Shown here piece by piece: positions 36,142-46,332 of a stretch of 64,000 nucleotides of DNA (positions within the stretch are counted from its first letter, which is position 1; every line of letters starts with the position of its first letter). Below the pieces are notes generated by a model. The model saw only the letters and a list, made by a program, of their open reading frames with translations, did not search any database and was not told the DNA's origin. A program made the translations under genes and the position numbers. The stretch is from Chrysomallon squamiferum (Eukaryota; Mollusca; Gastropoda; Neomphalida; Peltospiridae), in the NCBI GenBank assembly GCA_012295275.1, contig CM022665.1:14269976-14333975 (forward strand), given 5' to 3'.

Positions 36142-36220
<79 letters not shown>

Positions 36221-36291
36221 GTAATTAAACCAAATGTTACGTAATTCACATAAACATACGAAATGTACAATATGTAATTTCTAATCTATAA

Positions 36292-36333
<42 letters not shown>

Positions 36334-36536
36334 TTAGAATTAGAGATGCTAATGGCGGTAAACATCCTCTAACTTACAAGCGATTCCAATCTGTTTTGAC
36401 TCGAATGTCGCTGCCAGTTCATGCAGAGGAAACAATTGATGCAGAATTTATTTGTTCTTCAGTGACTCCAATTTCAGACGACCATGACGAAATATACGGC
36501 ATCCCAACTCTGAAGGAACTCGGTAAATTATAGATC

Positions 36537-36610
<74 letters not shown>

Positions 36611-37932
36611 TTTTCTTAATATGGCATCTCAATTCTGAAGATCCTAATATGATATGACAATAAGTTTACATCTATCAGGATTTCCCGTCATTTTATGGCG
36701 CAGAAATACAATAGAACGGGAAAAAAAAAAAAAATACTAATAAAAAAAATTTGGGAATGACCACATGTTTTCACAATCAGCTATTTTTGGTCTTCCAGGT
36801 TTTGATGTTACGTATGTCGAAGAATCTTGCTTTAAAGGAGGCGAAACTGAGGCTCTTTTCAGACTGCAGCGACATCTAGAGAGAAAGGTAAAATAAATTT
36901 AATAATACATTTTAATTTATTGTATTTGTTTTTTTTTAAATGGGGGGGGGAATTCTTTATTTATACAGGCAAAAAAAAAAAAAAAGTCCCTAAACCCCAT
37001 ATGAATAAATAAACAAAAATTAATTTAAAAAAGAAATAAAGGTTTTTTTCTCGATCTACGAGTTGTTGTTTTTTTTATATAAGAATTTAAAGATTTATTT
37101 TTCAAATAACTAACAAACATTTCATCGGTTTTGACGAAAACGAAAATTACAAAATTAGGTAAGTAATAATTTTAAATAAACAGTTTATTTAAATTTATTA
37201 CTGCACAGTTCTATGGATGTATACACACCATATTTTAGTTTGCATAATCTATTTTTGTCGTTTATTTATTTTGTAATTGCTATCAGTTATTTTTAAAGTT
37301 TGTGATTAAAATATTTGTAAGCGGCTAAGACTGGATTCAAACCAGACCCATATGAAATTTCTATCTTTCGCTGTCTTAATATTTTGAATTAAAAATTTCT
37401 GCTAACAGGAACTGAAACAATTGTTATAATGTTTACGAATTTTACGCATTTTACCAATCGTTAATATATGCATTTTGTTTTTGTTTTTAAGGCTTGGGTA
37501 GCAAATTTTGAAAAGCCGAAGTTAAATCCTCTGTCCTTGTTTCCAAGTCAGACTGGCTTGAGTCCATATTTACGATTTGGCTGTCTGTCTGCGAGACATT
37601 TCTACTGGAGTCTAAAAGATCTGTACAAAGAAGTAATTCTTAATAAGTGTAAACGATTATCATAATTGCAGATAGATTTAGATGTGCGATAAAGGAACTA
37701 CTGATTGTAGCTTTGCAGTGTTACAGCGATTTAAGTAGTATTCAGATACTGCACATATTTATTTTCTGTTAAAAAGGTTTCTTGGATGCTGAGATCAAAC
37801 ACATTGAATATTTGTTTCTAATACATGTTCTATTTATGAAAACTCTAACTTACATATAATTTTTGTTTTCTGTAATAGTATTTTGATACTTTATTACTAA
37901 CAAATATTGGTGAAATAAGAAATAAACTAATG

Positions 37933-37971
<39 letters not shown>

Positions 37972-40900
37972 AATAAATAAATAAATAAATAAAATTATTT
38001 ATTTTCTATTAGATCAAGAAGGACTCCGAACATCCTATAGCGCTTCACGGACAGCTTCTGTGGCGTGAATTTTTCTACATGGCTGCCACGGACAACCCAA
38101 AGTTTGACCAGATGTTAGGCAACCCCATCTGTGTTCAGATACCCTGGGACAGAAGTTCAGAGGCACTGGCCAAATGGGCTGAGGTGTGTACTCCTTTTAC
38201 TATTATGATGTTATTTAATTATTATATTCATCATTATCACAGAGTTGTTGTGCTCCTTAAAAGATTGCAGAATTTTTAAATCTTAATTTTAAATATTTAA
38301 ACTATAGTAAAAATTAATTGATCTGTATTCATGTTATACTAAAAAATACATTTATAAACAAAATAATTTAAAACTTGCAGGGTAAAACTGGATTTCCATG
38401 GATTGATGCTATCATGACTCAGCTGAAAAAAGAAGGCTGGATTCATCATCTTTGTCGTCATGCTGTGGCATGTTTCCTAACTCGAGGAGATCTTTGGTTA
38501 TCATGGGAAGAAGGAATGAAGGTGATTTAAATACAATGCTTTATAAATGCTGATTTGACTGCAAGCTAAAAATTGCTACAGCTTAAGACATCTTAAGTTT
38601 TCACTTTATTCATTATGTAACATCAGTTACATCAAATAGGACACTTTTAGTTTCTCACAGCTTTGGGCCTCAAGTCTCAAAACATGCTAACCTCTAAATT
38701 TTGCCATATTTTTTATTTTATTATTATATAATTTTTTGTTCTTTATAATGACTCATTTCACCTTCAAAGGCGTATCTACTGCATTTTACTGAAATCCAAG
38801 AGACCAGCCCCTAAAATGATATCGGCTCTGTCCTTTGTAGATTAGAAAGTCAAATTGATTTCCTTTCCAAAAAGCTATAATTTAAAAGGTTTACTAGACA
38901 TCTTGCCATTATCTAAAGCAATTTTGATACTGATTATTAAGGTAAGTAGTACAAACACACACCCATATTCATACACATACATCATATTGGCTGTGAATTT
39001 ATGGTGATGAATAATGTATATACCCCAAAACATAAAAAATAAAATATAATTTTAAAAACTACACAATTGGCCTTGCGATTTTCTAAGATTACAACCTAGG
39101 AACTTCATTTCAATGCTATATTTCTCTTCATCGTATTCATTTTGCTAAGTTCGGTATTTTTTTTTTTTTATAGGTTTTTGATGAACTGTTACTGGACGCT
39201 GGCTGGAGTGTAAACGCAGGAATGTGGATGTGGCTGTCTGGCAGTTCTTTCTTCCAACAGTTCTTTCACTGTTATTGTCCTGTTGGTTTTGGTAAACAAG
39301 CAGATCCCACTGGAGACTATGTCAGGTATTATAAAGCGATATCTTTTGATAATTAATTACCTAACTCTAACTACTTAAAAACTTTCATTCACTAATATCT
39401 AAATTCTTATATATTTACGTTCTGTTTTTCGTATCAGAATTATACTACGTTAGTATCAAATATTTATTGTAATTAATAAATCAGTAATAATTATCTTTAG
39501 ACACTATCTCCCGATACTCAAGAATTTTCCAACAAAATACATCTATGAGCCATGGACGGCTCCTGAGTCTGTTCAAAAAGCTGCTAACTGCATTATTGGA
39601 AATGACTATCCTTGTCCTATGGTCAACCACACAGAAGTGAGTCATGTCAACATGCAGAGAATGAAACAAGTCTATCACTATTTGACGATGAAAACTAAAA
39701 GTAAGTTTGTGTGGCTTTCTTTGGGGTGTTTATTTGTTATACACTTAACCGCTTATAATTTTTATATTATAATATAGAGCAAAACTAGCTAAATGTACAG
39801 TTGGTACTATTCAAACAAATAGCGTAAATACTTCGAAGAGACGTTTATTTGTTATATGCGACAATGTTTGATAATAATAAAGTATACCAATAATATAACA
39901 AGTCCGTTAAGATACCTCGGTGCTGTTTTATTTTCTCAAGTTTCATAACGTCATTTCATACATAGAAATAACTACAGAAAAATAGAAACTGTCAACCTCT
40001 GTGAATCTTTGTTTGCATTTGTTTTACAAAATGTAAAAGTTTTTCTTTCTATAAATTGTTTAGTCTACATTTCATACTGAACAATAAATTACATTATTAT
40101 TTTTTCATACTGTACATATAATTTATCAATGTATTTTTTAAAAATAATTTTCTGTACAGAGTAATCATATATTAAAAAATTATTTTACAGTCCCTCTGCC
40201 TAAGAACTTTGGCGAGCCACTGACGAAAACGTTTAAACGTAAGCAACTATAATTTTTTTTAATAAATGTTATTATATCAAATATATTTAAGAATTAAAAC
40301 TGAATAATCTTCTTTTCTACCTGTTTATCATGAATTTAATATATTATACAGCTAAAGTTAGATGTAAATCAAAAGTGAATAAATAAATACGTATCAAAAA
40401 GAATTCAGTGTGATCTGAAGAACACCTGATTGCCGCTGAAATTTAATACATATATAATGAGCGTATTTGTTCACGAAAATATATCGAGGATCCTGTACGC
40501 TCATCAACATTTGAAAAAATAAAAAATAAAAAAATAAAAACCTAAATAAATTTAAAACAAAAAGGGACACAAGAAATAGTACAGAGACTGGTTAGATATT
40601 TGGATGGAAGCTATCTAAAATTCATTCTGATCTTAAGCTAAGAAGTGGATGTCTCACAAAATGTAAACTGGACAGACACTGAAAGAGATAGAGAAAAGAT
40701 CGAATACACCTAGAAAAATTTCGAGAAAATGTCACCAGTGTATGTTACACAGAATGTCAGTTGATCTCAGTCACTATATATAACACAAAGTGAAACTGAT
40801 TACACAGTGATTGTTTGGTAACCAGATGATTGGGTATTACTAGAACGATGCAGTAAGTCATAAAATGATATAACAAGAATCATTATTATAACTGTAAGAA

Positions 40901-41062
40901 AGATGTTAATATTTAATGAACTGACTGTAACGAACCTGTAAATAGATGAATGCATGGATAAATAGATAGACAAAGACATTATGATTATTATTGTTATAAT
41001 TATTATTTGTAGTGCCTCTTCATGACAGTGGAATGCTGAACAAGCCTATCGAGCTACTTTAA
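34269..41062 (+). CDS. cry2: Cryptochrome, mammalian-type (CRY2-like clock repressor), 12 coding exons, 532 aa
   Basis: Predicted light-independent repressor of CLOCK:BMAL1 in the circadian feedback loop, acting in the nucleus. Exons: 34269-34438, 35700-35808, 35961-36103, 36338-36522, 36799-36887, 37492-37632, 38013-38183, 38381-38521, 39174-39325, 39501-39700, 40191-40238, 41013-41062; they join to 533 codons with TAA. The photolyase alpha/beta domain is residues ~7-165 ([18 protein letters not shown]). The FAD domain includes [13 protein letters not shown] (253-265), [20 protein letters not shown] (356-375) and NAGMWMWLS (397-405). [26 protein letters not shown] and [11 protein letters not shown] are hallmarks of animal repressor cryptochromes; (6-4) photolyases differ there. 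The tail after residue ~500 is only ~32 aa. Cys361 replaces the usual Ala in HHLARH. A damaged second copy lies 3.9 kb downstream. Confidence 0.94.
34726..35027. mobile_element. 302-bp MITE in cry2 intron 1
   Basis: The left end CAGTGGTATCTCGAGTTAC and the reverse-complemented right end CAGTGGTACCTTGACTTACG form terminal inverted repeats. The left flank is TA (34,724-34,725) and the right flank CA, a TA duplication with one decayed base. Internal ACGAGCTCGGTCAATGAAGG is typical of this widespread mariner/pogo-like MITE type. Confidence 0.75.
35081..35157. repeat. (GA)n, 77 bp, cry2 intron 1
   Basis: Uninterrupted GA on the transcribed-sense strand. A complementary (CT)n tract lies in intron 3, so the two could pair in the pre-mRNA around exons 2 and 3. 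Confidence 0.97.
35700..35808 (+). CDS. cry2: cry2 exon 2
   Basis: Residues 57-93: [20 protein letters not shown], then [16 protein letters not shown]. The acceptor is TTATTGCAG and the donor CGG|GTAATT. Confidence 0.93.
35961..36103 (+). CDS. cry2: cry2 exon 3
   Basis: Residues 94-140 plus two bases: [20 protein letters not shown], the TLTFExDxEPYxxxRD signature of cryptochromes. Exons 2 and 3 together are 252 nt, an exact multiple of three. Confidence 0.93.
36148..36216. repeat. (CT)n, 69 bp, cry2 intron 3
   Basis: Complementary to the GA tract of intron 1 in the same transcript. Confidence 0.97.
36296..36335. repeat. (ATT)n forming the exon 4 polypyrimidine region
   Basis: About 13 ATT units run straight into the TTTTAG acceptor of exon 4. 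A further (ATT)n/(TTTA)n array occupies 36,540-36,612 in the next intron. Confidence 0.95.
36338..36522 (+). CDS. cry2: cry2 exon 4
   Basis: Residues 141-202 plus one base: [20 protein letters not shown], a divergent linker, then [16 protein letters not shown], matching HDETYGVPSLEELG of vertebrate CRY2. Confidence 0.92.
36799..36887 (+). CDS. cry2: cry2 exon 5
   Basis: Residues 203-232: [19 protein letters not shown], the GGETEAL motif conserved in cryptochromes and (6-4) photolyases. Confidence 0.93.
37492..37632 (+). CDS. cry2: cry2 exon 6
   Basis: Residues 233-279, phase 0. It begins the FAD-binding domain with [15 protein letters not shown] and [20 protein letters not shown] decayed copy lies at 46,240-46,330. 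Confidence 0.94.
37937..37993. repeat. Poly(A) followed by (AAAT)n in cry2 intron 6
   Basis: A ~32-base A run and about five AAAT units end 20 bp before the exon 7 acceptor. Confidence 0.95.
38013..38183 (+). CDS. cry2: cry2 exon 7
   Basis: Residues 280-336, phase 0: [19 protein letters not shown], then [20 protein letters not shown]. It is the source of the near-identical copy at 48,393-48,563. Confidence 0.95.
38381..38521 (+). CDS. cry2: cry2 exon 8
   Basis: Residues 337-383: [20 protein letters not shown] and [19 protein letters not shown]. His359 and His363 correspond to the paired His of (6-4) photolyases; Cys361 replaces the near-universal Ala. Confidence 0.95.
39174..39325 (+). CDS. 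cry2: cry2 exon 9
   Basis: Residues 384-433 plus two bases: [20 protein letters not shown], with Asn397 at the position opposite flavin N5, then [20 protein letters not shown]. Confidence 0.95.
39501..39700 (+). CDS. cry2: cry2 exon 10
   Basis: Residues 434 (split) to 500 plus one base (phase 1): [18 protein letters not shown], then [18 protein letters not shown] and [11 protein letters not shown], the last helix that binds FBXL3 and PER in mammals. Confidence 0.94.
40191..40238 (+). CDS. cry2: cry2 exon 11 (tail)
   Basis: Residues 501-516 plus one base, [16 protein letters not shown], phase 1 at both ends. It is a 48-nt cassette that could be skipped without changing frame. Confidence 0.82.
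41013..41062 (+). CDS. cry2: cry2 exon 12 (tail end)
   Basis: Residues 517-532, [16 protein letters not shown], then TAA. Acceptor TTATTTGTAG. It begins much like exon 11 (PLP and PLH), which may reflect an old exon duplication. Confidence 0.82.
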
Positions 41063-41482
41063 GCCGGATTTGAGAAGAAAAAAACTACAAGATACAGAAA
41101 AAACAACAAGATAAAAAACAAAAGAACAAATATGCTTTCAAGAGGAAGAGTATAAACTTTGAGTAACCAAATATTTTGGTGAAGGGACTTTTTTTTTTTT
41201 TTTTTTGTCCAAACGTTGTTGCAAGACAACAGCATTTGCTGTTACATTTTTGCTGCAGAACAAACTTTTTGTCGTTGGTCGTTTTTGACTTCGTTCTGGT
41301 ATCAGGCTTGTATTTAATTACTGCTATGTTTTGTATATAAAATGATAAACATGATTTTAGAGTATGGTCTGAGATTTCCTAAAAGTGTTTTTTTTGTTGT
41401 TTCCCCCCCCCCCCAGTTATCTGTAATAATTTCTTTTAATATGGTGTTTTATTACGGACTATTTAGTGTTCTCATGTTTAAA

Positions 41483-41488
41483 AATAAA
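41483..41488 (+). terminator. cry2: Poly(A) signal of cry2
   Basis: AATAAA about 420 nt after the stop; a second candidate, AATAAA, follows near 41,522. Confidence 0.5.
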
Positions 41489-41701
41489 AGAAAATAATTT
41501 TATGTACAATTATAGTATCTGAATAAAAATATTTATGTAAATATTTCACCATCTGTCAACATATTTGCTTCATAATGCGTTTATAAAAAGACGAAAAATA
41601 AGTTAGTCCATAAATGTAAAATTAGTCACACGCACACACGGATACACACATATTTTTGGCAAAAGTATTTTCTCAAATTTAATCATTTTAAAATTTGAAT
41701 T

Positions 41702-41929
41702 AAATATCGTACAATCCAGTCTTCTTCCAAAACTGATTGTACTTCGCAACAATTTCATTTGACAAAGCTTTCAGTCTTTTCTTCCTGCAAAGGCTTTCGC
41801 TTGAATATTTAGGTTTTTTTCCCAGTATTTTCATGTAAACAATCCAGTTTAAACTGAATCTTCCTGACGCAGATGTTTGAGACGCACACACAGAAATATC
41901 GGTTGTACGCTTTGTTTTCTTTCTGACAG
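41702..41929 (-). CDS. Orphan exon-like ORF, basic, unidentified
   Basis: On the minus strand an AATAACAG acceptor-like site is followed by 76 phase-0 codons ending at TAA. The sequence is TVRKKTKRTTDIS, then NWIVYMKILGKKPKYSSES, LCRKKRLKALSNEIVAKY and FWKKTGLYDI. Composition and codon structure look coding, and an in-frame stop just before the acceptor fits a true exon border. I recognise no family. No partner exon was found upstream (42-44 kb), so it may be the terminal exon of a gene with distant exons or a relic of an element. Confidence 0.35.
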
Positions 41930-41949
41930 TCTGTTATTCCCTAAAAATA

Positions 41950-43362
41950 TATGTTACTGAATTATGAATTTTTAGTATAAATATTATACTATGTGAATGA
42001 TATATAATCTGATTTCATGTATCATTGGTAATATAATGACGAGGTAAATATTATAATGTTTAAATATTTGTTTTTACTGCTATTTATATACCTAATTATG
42101 TATAAATTACTCGTGCTAGTATGTATAATATTATACATACATATTTATGTCCAGATGTTATTTTTCTGATGAGCTACAGTGTTATTGAAATACAGTATGA
42201 ATTTGACTGATGTCTAATAACTGTACAAATGTTGTTGTTGCTTTTTAAACTAATAAAATATATTTGTTATCAATCATATTCTTCTTATTTTTCGTTTACA
42301 GTAACATTTTAAAAAATATACACATTCTAATAAAATTGATTTAAGATATATATGAAAATGGTTTAGAAAAAATAAAATGTTAAAATTTAAAAAGGTGTAC
42401 ATATATATCTCCCATTAATTCAGAGATGCAAATGGGTACCCCAAACAGTAATAATAATAATGAATAGCTACATTGACTGTATGTAATACGGACATTAGAA
42501 GGTACTGAGCCTCTCTCGATAATGTTAATAAAAGAAGTAAATCCTGGCTATTATTATTACGATTCAAAAGTAAAAACCGATAAGTGGATTAAATGCTAGA
42601 AATGTAATTGATTTTATTTCTAAAATTTAAATAATAATAATAATAAATAAATAAATAAATATCCCCAAAAGAAACCCGCCAATTGGAACAAATTGTGTTG
42701 TTATAGGCTTATGTAATCCATAGAAACTTGAGGATCCCTTGATGAAATCATTTGTCATAAAATGCAAAACACACCTAATTTAAACTTCAATATCGGTCAT
42801 ATTTCGTTGTTTCCAGGAACTAATCTTCTGATTCCGGACATTTCATTTTAGAGACGTTAAAGACGGTTTTGATTCAGAATTCGAATGCAACGTCAATTTA
42901 ACCGGATTTAAACTAAATTGGCTACATTAAAGCAGCCTTCTGTGTAGAAAAAAACAACAACAACTTTACTCCTCAATTTTACCATAGACAGGAATGCACA
43001 TATTATAACTTTTTAAATCAGTTGAAGCACCAAATGGTATCGAACCAATATCGACAACATAAAAAATGAAATGCACGAAAAAACTGAATTTTGTTTTATA
43101 TTTTTTATAATCTGTTGATAGATTATCATAAAGTTCGGCATAACAAGTGCTGAGATGTCGTCTGATCGTAGTCAGCTAGTTCTGAGGTCACCGAATTTTT
43201 TTTCTACCTGTATCCGTTAGAAGAAAAATATTTAGCTGATGTGAACCCATTTCCAGATATCATGGTTGAGCAACTTGAGAATGGTCAGTTAATATGTGAG
43301 AAAAATGTGCACAGCGGTTAAATTGGATAAAATAAAATGCTATATAATAATTTTTGAAAAAA

Positions 43363-43411
<49 letters not shown>

Positions 43412-44546
43412 TGACTATCATTCGTTAAGTGGCCTTCTGTATAAACATTTTTTTTTTTTACGTTTTGCATCCGCGAGTTTGAAAAATTCTGATGCAATAG
43501 AAAACTATATACATGTATGTGGATAACCTATAATTTGTGTGAAAGAATTATCTTCTAACAGCAGTATGTATGTATTTGTGCGTATACACACACGCACACA
43601 CACACGTTAATAATAAAATTAATAAAAACAAATAAAATTTAAAAAATATATAAGTAAAAGAATGAATGAACGATGATTCAAAAAAAAAAAAAAAAAAAAA
43701 AATTAATAATAATAATATTAAGAGTAGTGAGAAACACATAAAAATATCTTTTTGATAGATAATTATTATATACAACAAAAACAAATTGATTTCCCAAGAC
43801 ATACCACACCTTTCATAACAAATCAAATAAATATATATGAATGTGTAATAACCTAGCCATGCAGTGCTTATTAAAGATCGAAAAAAGTAATTTCGTTGCC
43901 ATAATCAAAGATAGTATACGACATCGATGCATTTCTACTGTTTTCTAACGTTATGTTCTGATGTGAATGACATTTAAAACAATTTTCCATAAAATTTAAT
44001 AAATAATATCGCGCCATCATTAGCCAGATTAAGAAAAAACTAATTTTGTTAGAAAAAAAAAATGATTTCTTCAAGAAAAATAAAATAAAATAAAAATAAT
44101 AATAAAAATAAATAAATAAATAAATAAACCTTAGAAGAAAAGAAACCGATAAAACATTCTTGGTCGATTTTTGTTTGTTTCTTTCTTTGTTTCTGTTTTA
44201 TTTATTTATTTACTACTTTTTTGTATCTTTCTATCAGACTTATTACATACTAAAGTATTTAACAATCGCCGCATATTTTTGATTTCAAAGCGTTTTATAG
44301 TAAGAATAAGACCTCTGGTTTTCTGTAACGCATTTAACTATTACATAGGTCATTTTACAAAATATACAAATCAGAGACGATTAGAAGAAAAAAAAAAAAA
44401 AAAAAAAAAGAGAGATTAAAAAAGAAAGATTAAATAAACTGCACTTGTATCTTACAAAATAACGTTTTAAACTATAATAAATGATCGGCTGAGTAGCCAC
44501 TTTTTAAGTTTTCAACAGAATTTTCCTAAATAAAAAAAAAAAAAAA

Positions 44547-44583
<37 letters not shown>

Positions 44584-44700
44584 GAACGAAAAGAAATTTT
44601 TCTTTAATCAGTTAATAGCAAAACTGCGTAAATGATAATAGATGTAGTAACGAAAACACAATTTAAGAAAATAGGTTAAAGAATCGAAATATGATCGAGC
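41950..44700. other. Intergenic DNA without a recognised gene
   Basis: It holds (AAT)n at 43,368-43,410, poly(A) runs at 43,680, 44,388 and 44,535-44,580, and AAAT units at 44,100. Short ORFs are AT-biased and lack family features. Confidence 0.6.
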
Positions 44701-44798
44701 AAAATTTTGAAAAGTAGGTTCACTTTTGAAATCTTTGCTGTTCACAGGTTTTAACAACGTTATTACTCCAGCTTGTAACCAAGTTTACAGCAGATGCG

Positions 44799-44806
44799 TG
44801 ACGTCA
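44799..44806. promoter_or_regulatory. Perfect CRE palindrome TGACGTCA
   Basis: It lies about 130 bp upstream of the decayed cry exon 1 copy, in a GC-richer patch (44,760-44,860). It could be a relic of that copy's promoter; the intact cry2 promoter has no such site in the same place. Confidence 0.35.
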
Positions 44807-44934
44807 AACGAAAAGTATCTTCGTAACATTTGGCCGCTCCTAATCCAGACATTTACCGTTCTTTCTAAGCAGACGACAGTCAAATTAAAAATAAAACATG
44901 ATTATCTTACAGCACTGTCAAAATAACACACATC

Positions 44935-45064
44935 TAGAAAGGACTACGTCTGCACAACAAACCGTCTCCAAGAGGAGGCTTTCGAGGATCATCAACATTC
45001 TGACGTATTTACATGCTGGATCCAGGTTTTGCTGGCTCTTCTCCAATAAGACTTAATAAATGGA
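44935..45064 (+). pseudogene. Decayed copy of cry2 exon 1
   Basis: AAAGGACTACGTCTGCACAA corresponds to exon 1 AAGGGACTTCGTCTGCACGA, and the similarity continues through GTATTTACATGCTGGATCCA and AATAAATGG. A one-base deletion shifts the frame and stops follow. The donor is lost. Confidence 0.8.
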
Positions 45065-46239
45065 TGTTAAATGGAACGTTAATATTTTTATTTGTAATGA
45101 ACAGTATTCCTTCTTCATCAAAAAAAAAAAAAAAAAGAGCTCATCTCAATGATTATCAAAAGAAAAAGAAAAAAGACTAAGGAAAATTCAGAAATGCATA
45201 TTTAGTTAATTGTATATAGCCTTTTTCCATCTTTTTGATTCCAGTGAATTTATTCTGTCTGGACAGTTATTTAGAAATTCTTAAAATGCTTCTGAAATAA
45301 AAATTGCTAGCAAAGATACTTTTTTGTACACTAGTGTTTAAACATATGGTTTATAATTACTATGGAATATTACTGACTGAATTTTTGAAGCCCAGCGATT
45401 GGGCAAATGATGTACATGTGTATAATTCAATTGTAACGTGTTTAGATAGTGAATGATGATTTGACTGGTTATTTGTAACCAGAGCTGGTGCCTATTTCGT
45501 TCACCCCCACATACAATTTTTTTTTTTTTAAATTTTAACTTTGATTTTGAAAAACATATTGTGTAGAAAAAAATAAAAAGCACATATATTTTTAACTTCA
45601 AGTATTATTAGATGACAATAGCACCAGTATTAAAAGCACAATATTATATTCATTGGCAACGGTATGTTACCTCACTCTTTGAGGCAAATGGGCTTTCACT
45701 TAAAAATGTATAACAAATTGATTTAGGTTTGACAATACCGTTAGTACTGGAAATGTATTAACTGGTTATGAACTAACAATGAACTATCTACAAACTGTTA
45801 CAATGGACTATTACTGGAATATTTCCTGTTTGTTACATTTTTTTCTTAGAACAGTAATTTGTATAAAACTGTGACCCATACAGATCAGAAGTGCATCTGT
45901 TTTAGGTCTGTGCCATAGGCAGCTGCCAAATGGTGGTGCCAACCATATTTGTAACTAGAAAACAGTTTGACCTGAACTTATATATAAAGTACATGTCAGT
46001 GTGACTTAATACTGAATACTTTCATAATGTTGCCAAACTGGGAGAGTACCAAATAGATTTGTAAAGTGCATGGAGCTTAGCTCCACTTCCAATCAATTAG
46101 TATTTTGCTATATATATGTTATTAAAAAAAATTCATACATGATAATTATGCATAATTATTAGATAATAAAAAAGAAAATACAACATAACAATTACAATTT
46201 TTAGAATTATAGAAAGTAATGATGGAGGAATCTGTGGTG

Positions 46240-46332
46240 ACACCTCTTTCCCTCTTTCCCTGAATCCATACTTATGATTTGGCTGTCTACTAGACATTTC
46301 TACCGGAACTTTAGAGATCTCTACAAGAATGT
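46240..46332 (+). pseudogene. Decayed copy of cry2 exon 6
   Basis: TGAATCCATACTTATGATTT and GGCTGTCTACTAGACATTTC match exon 6 with several small deletions. The conserved Arg codon CGA has become the stop TGA. A donor-like GTAAGA remains at the end. Confidence 0.82.

Noticed and set aside
34269-41062. (6-4) photolyase as the identity of the plus-strand gene
   Set aside because: Residues such as [22 protein letters not shown] and [11 protein letters not shown] follow animal repressor cryptochromes; photolyases have FFRVYSPVAFG-type sequence there.
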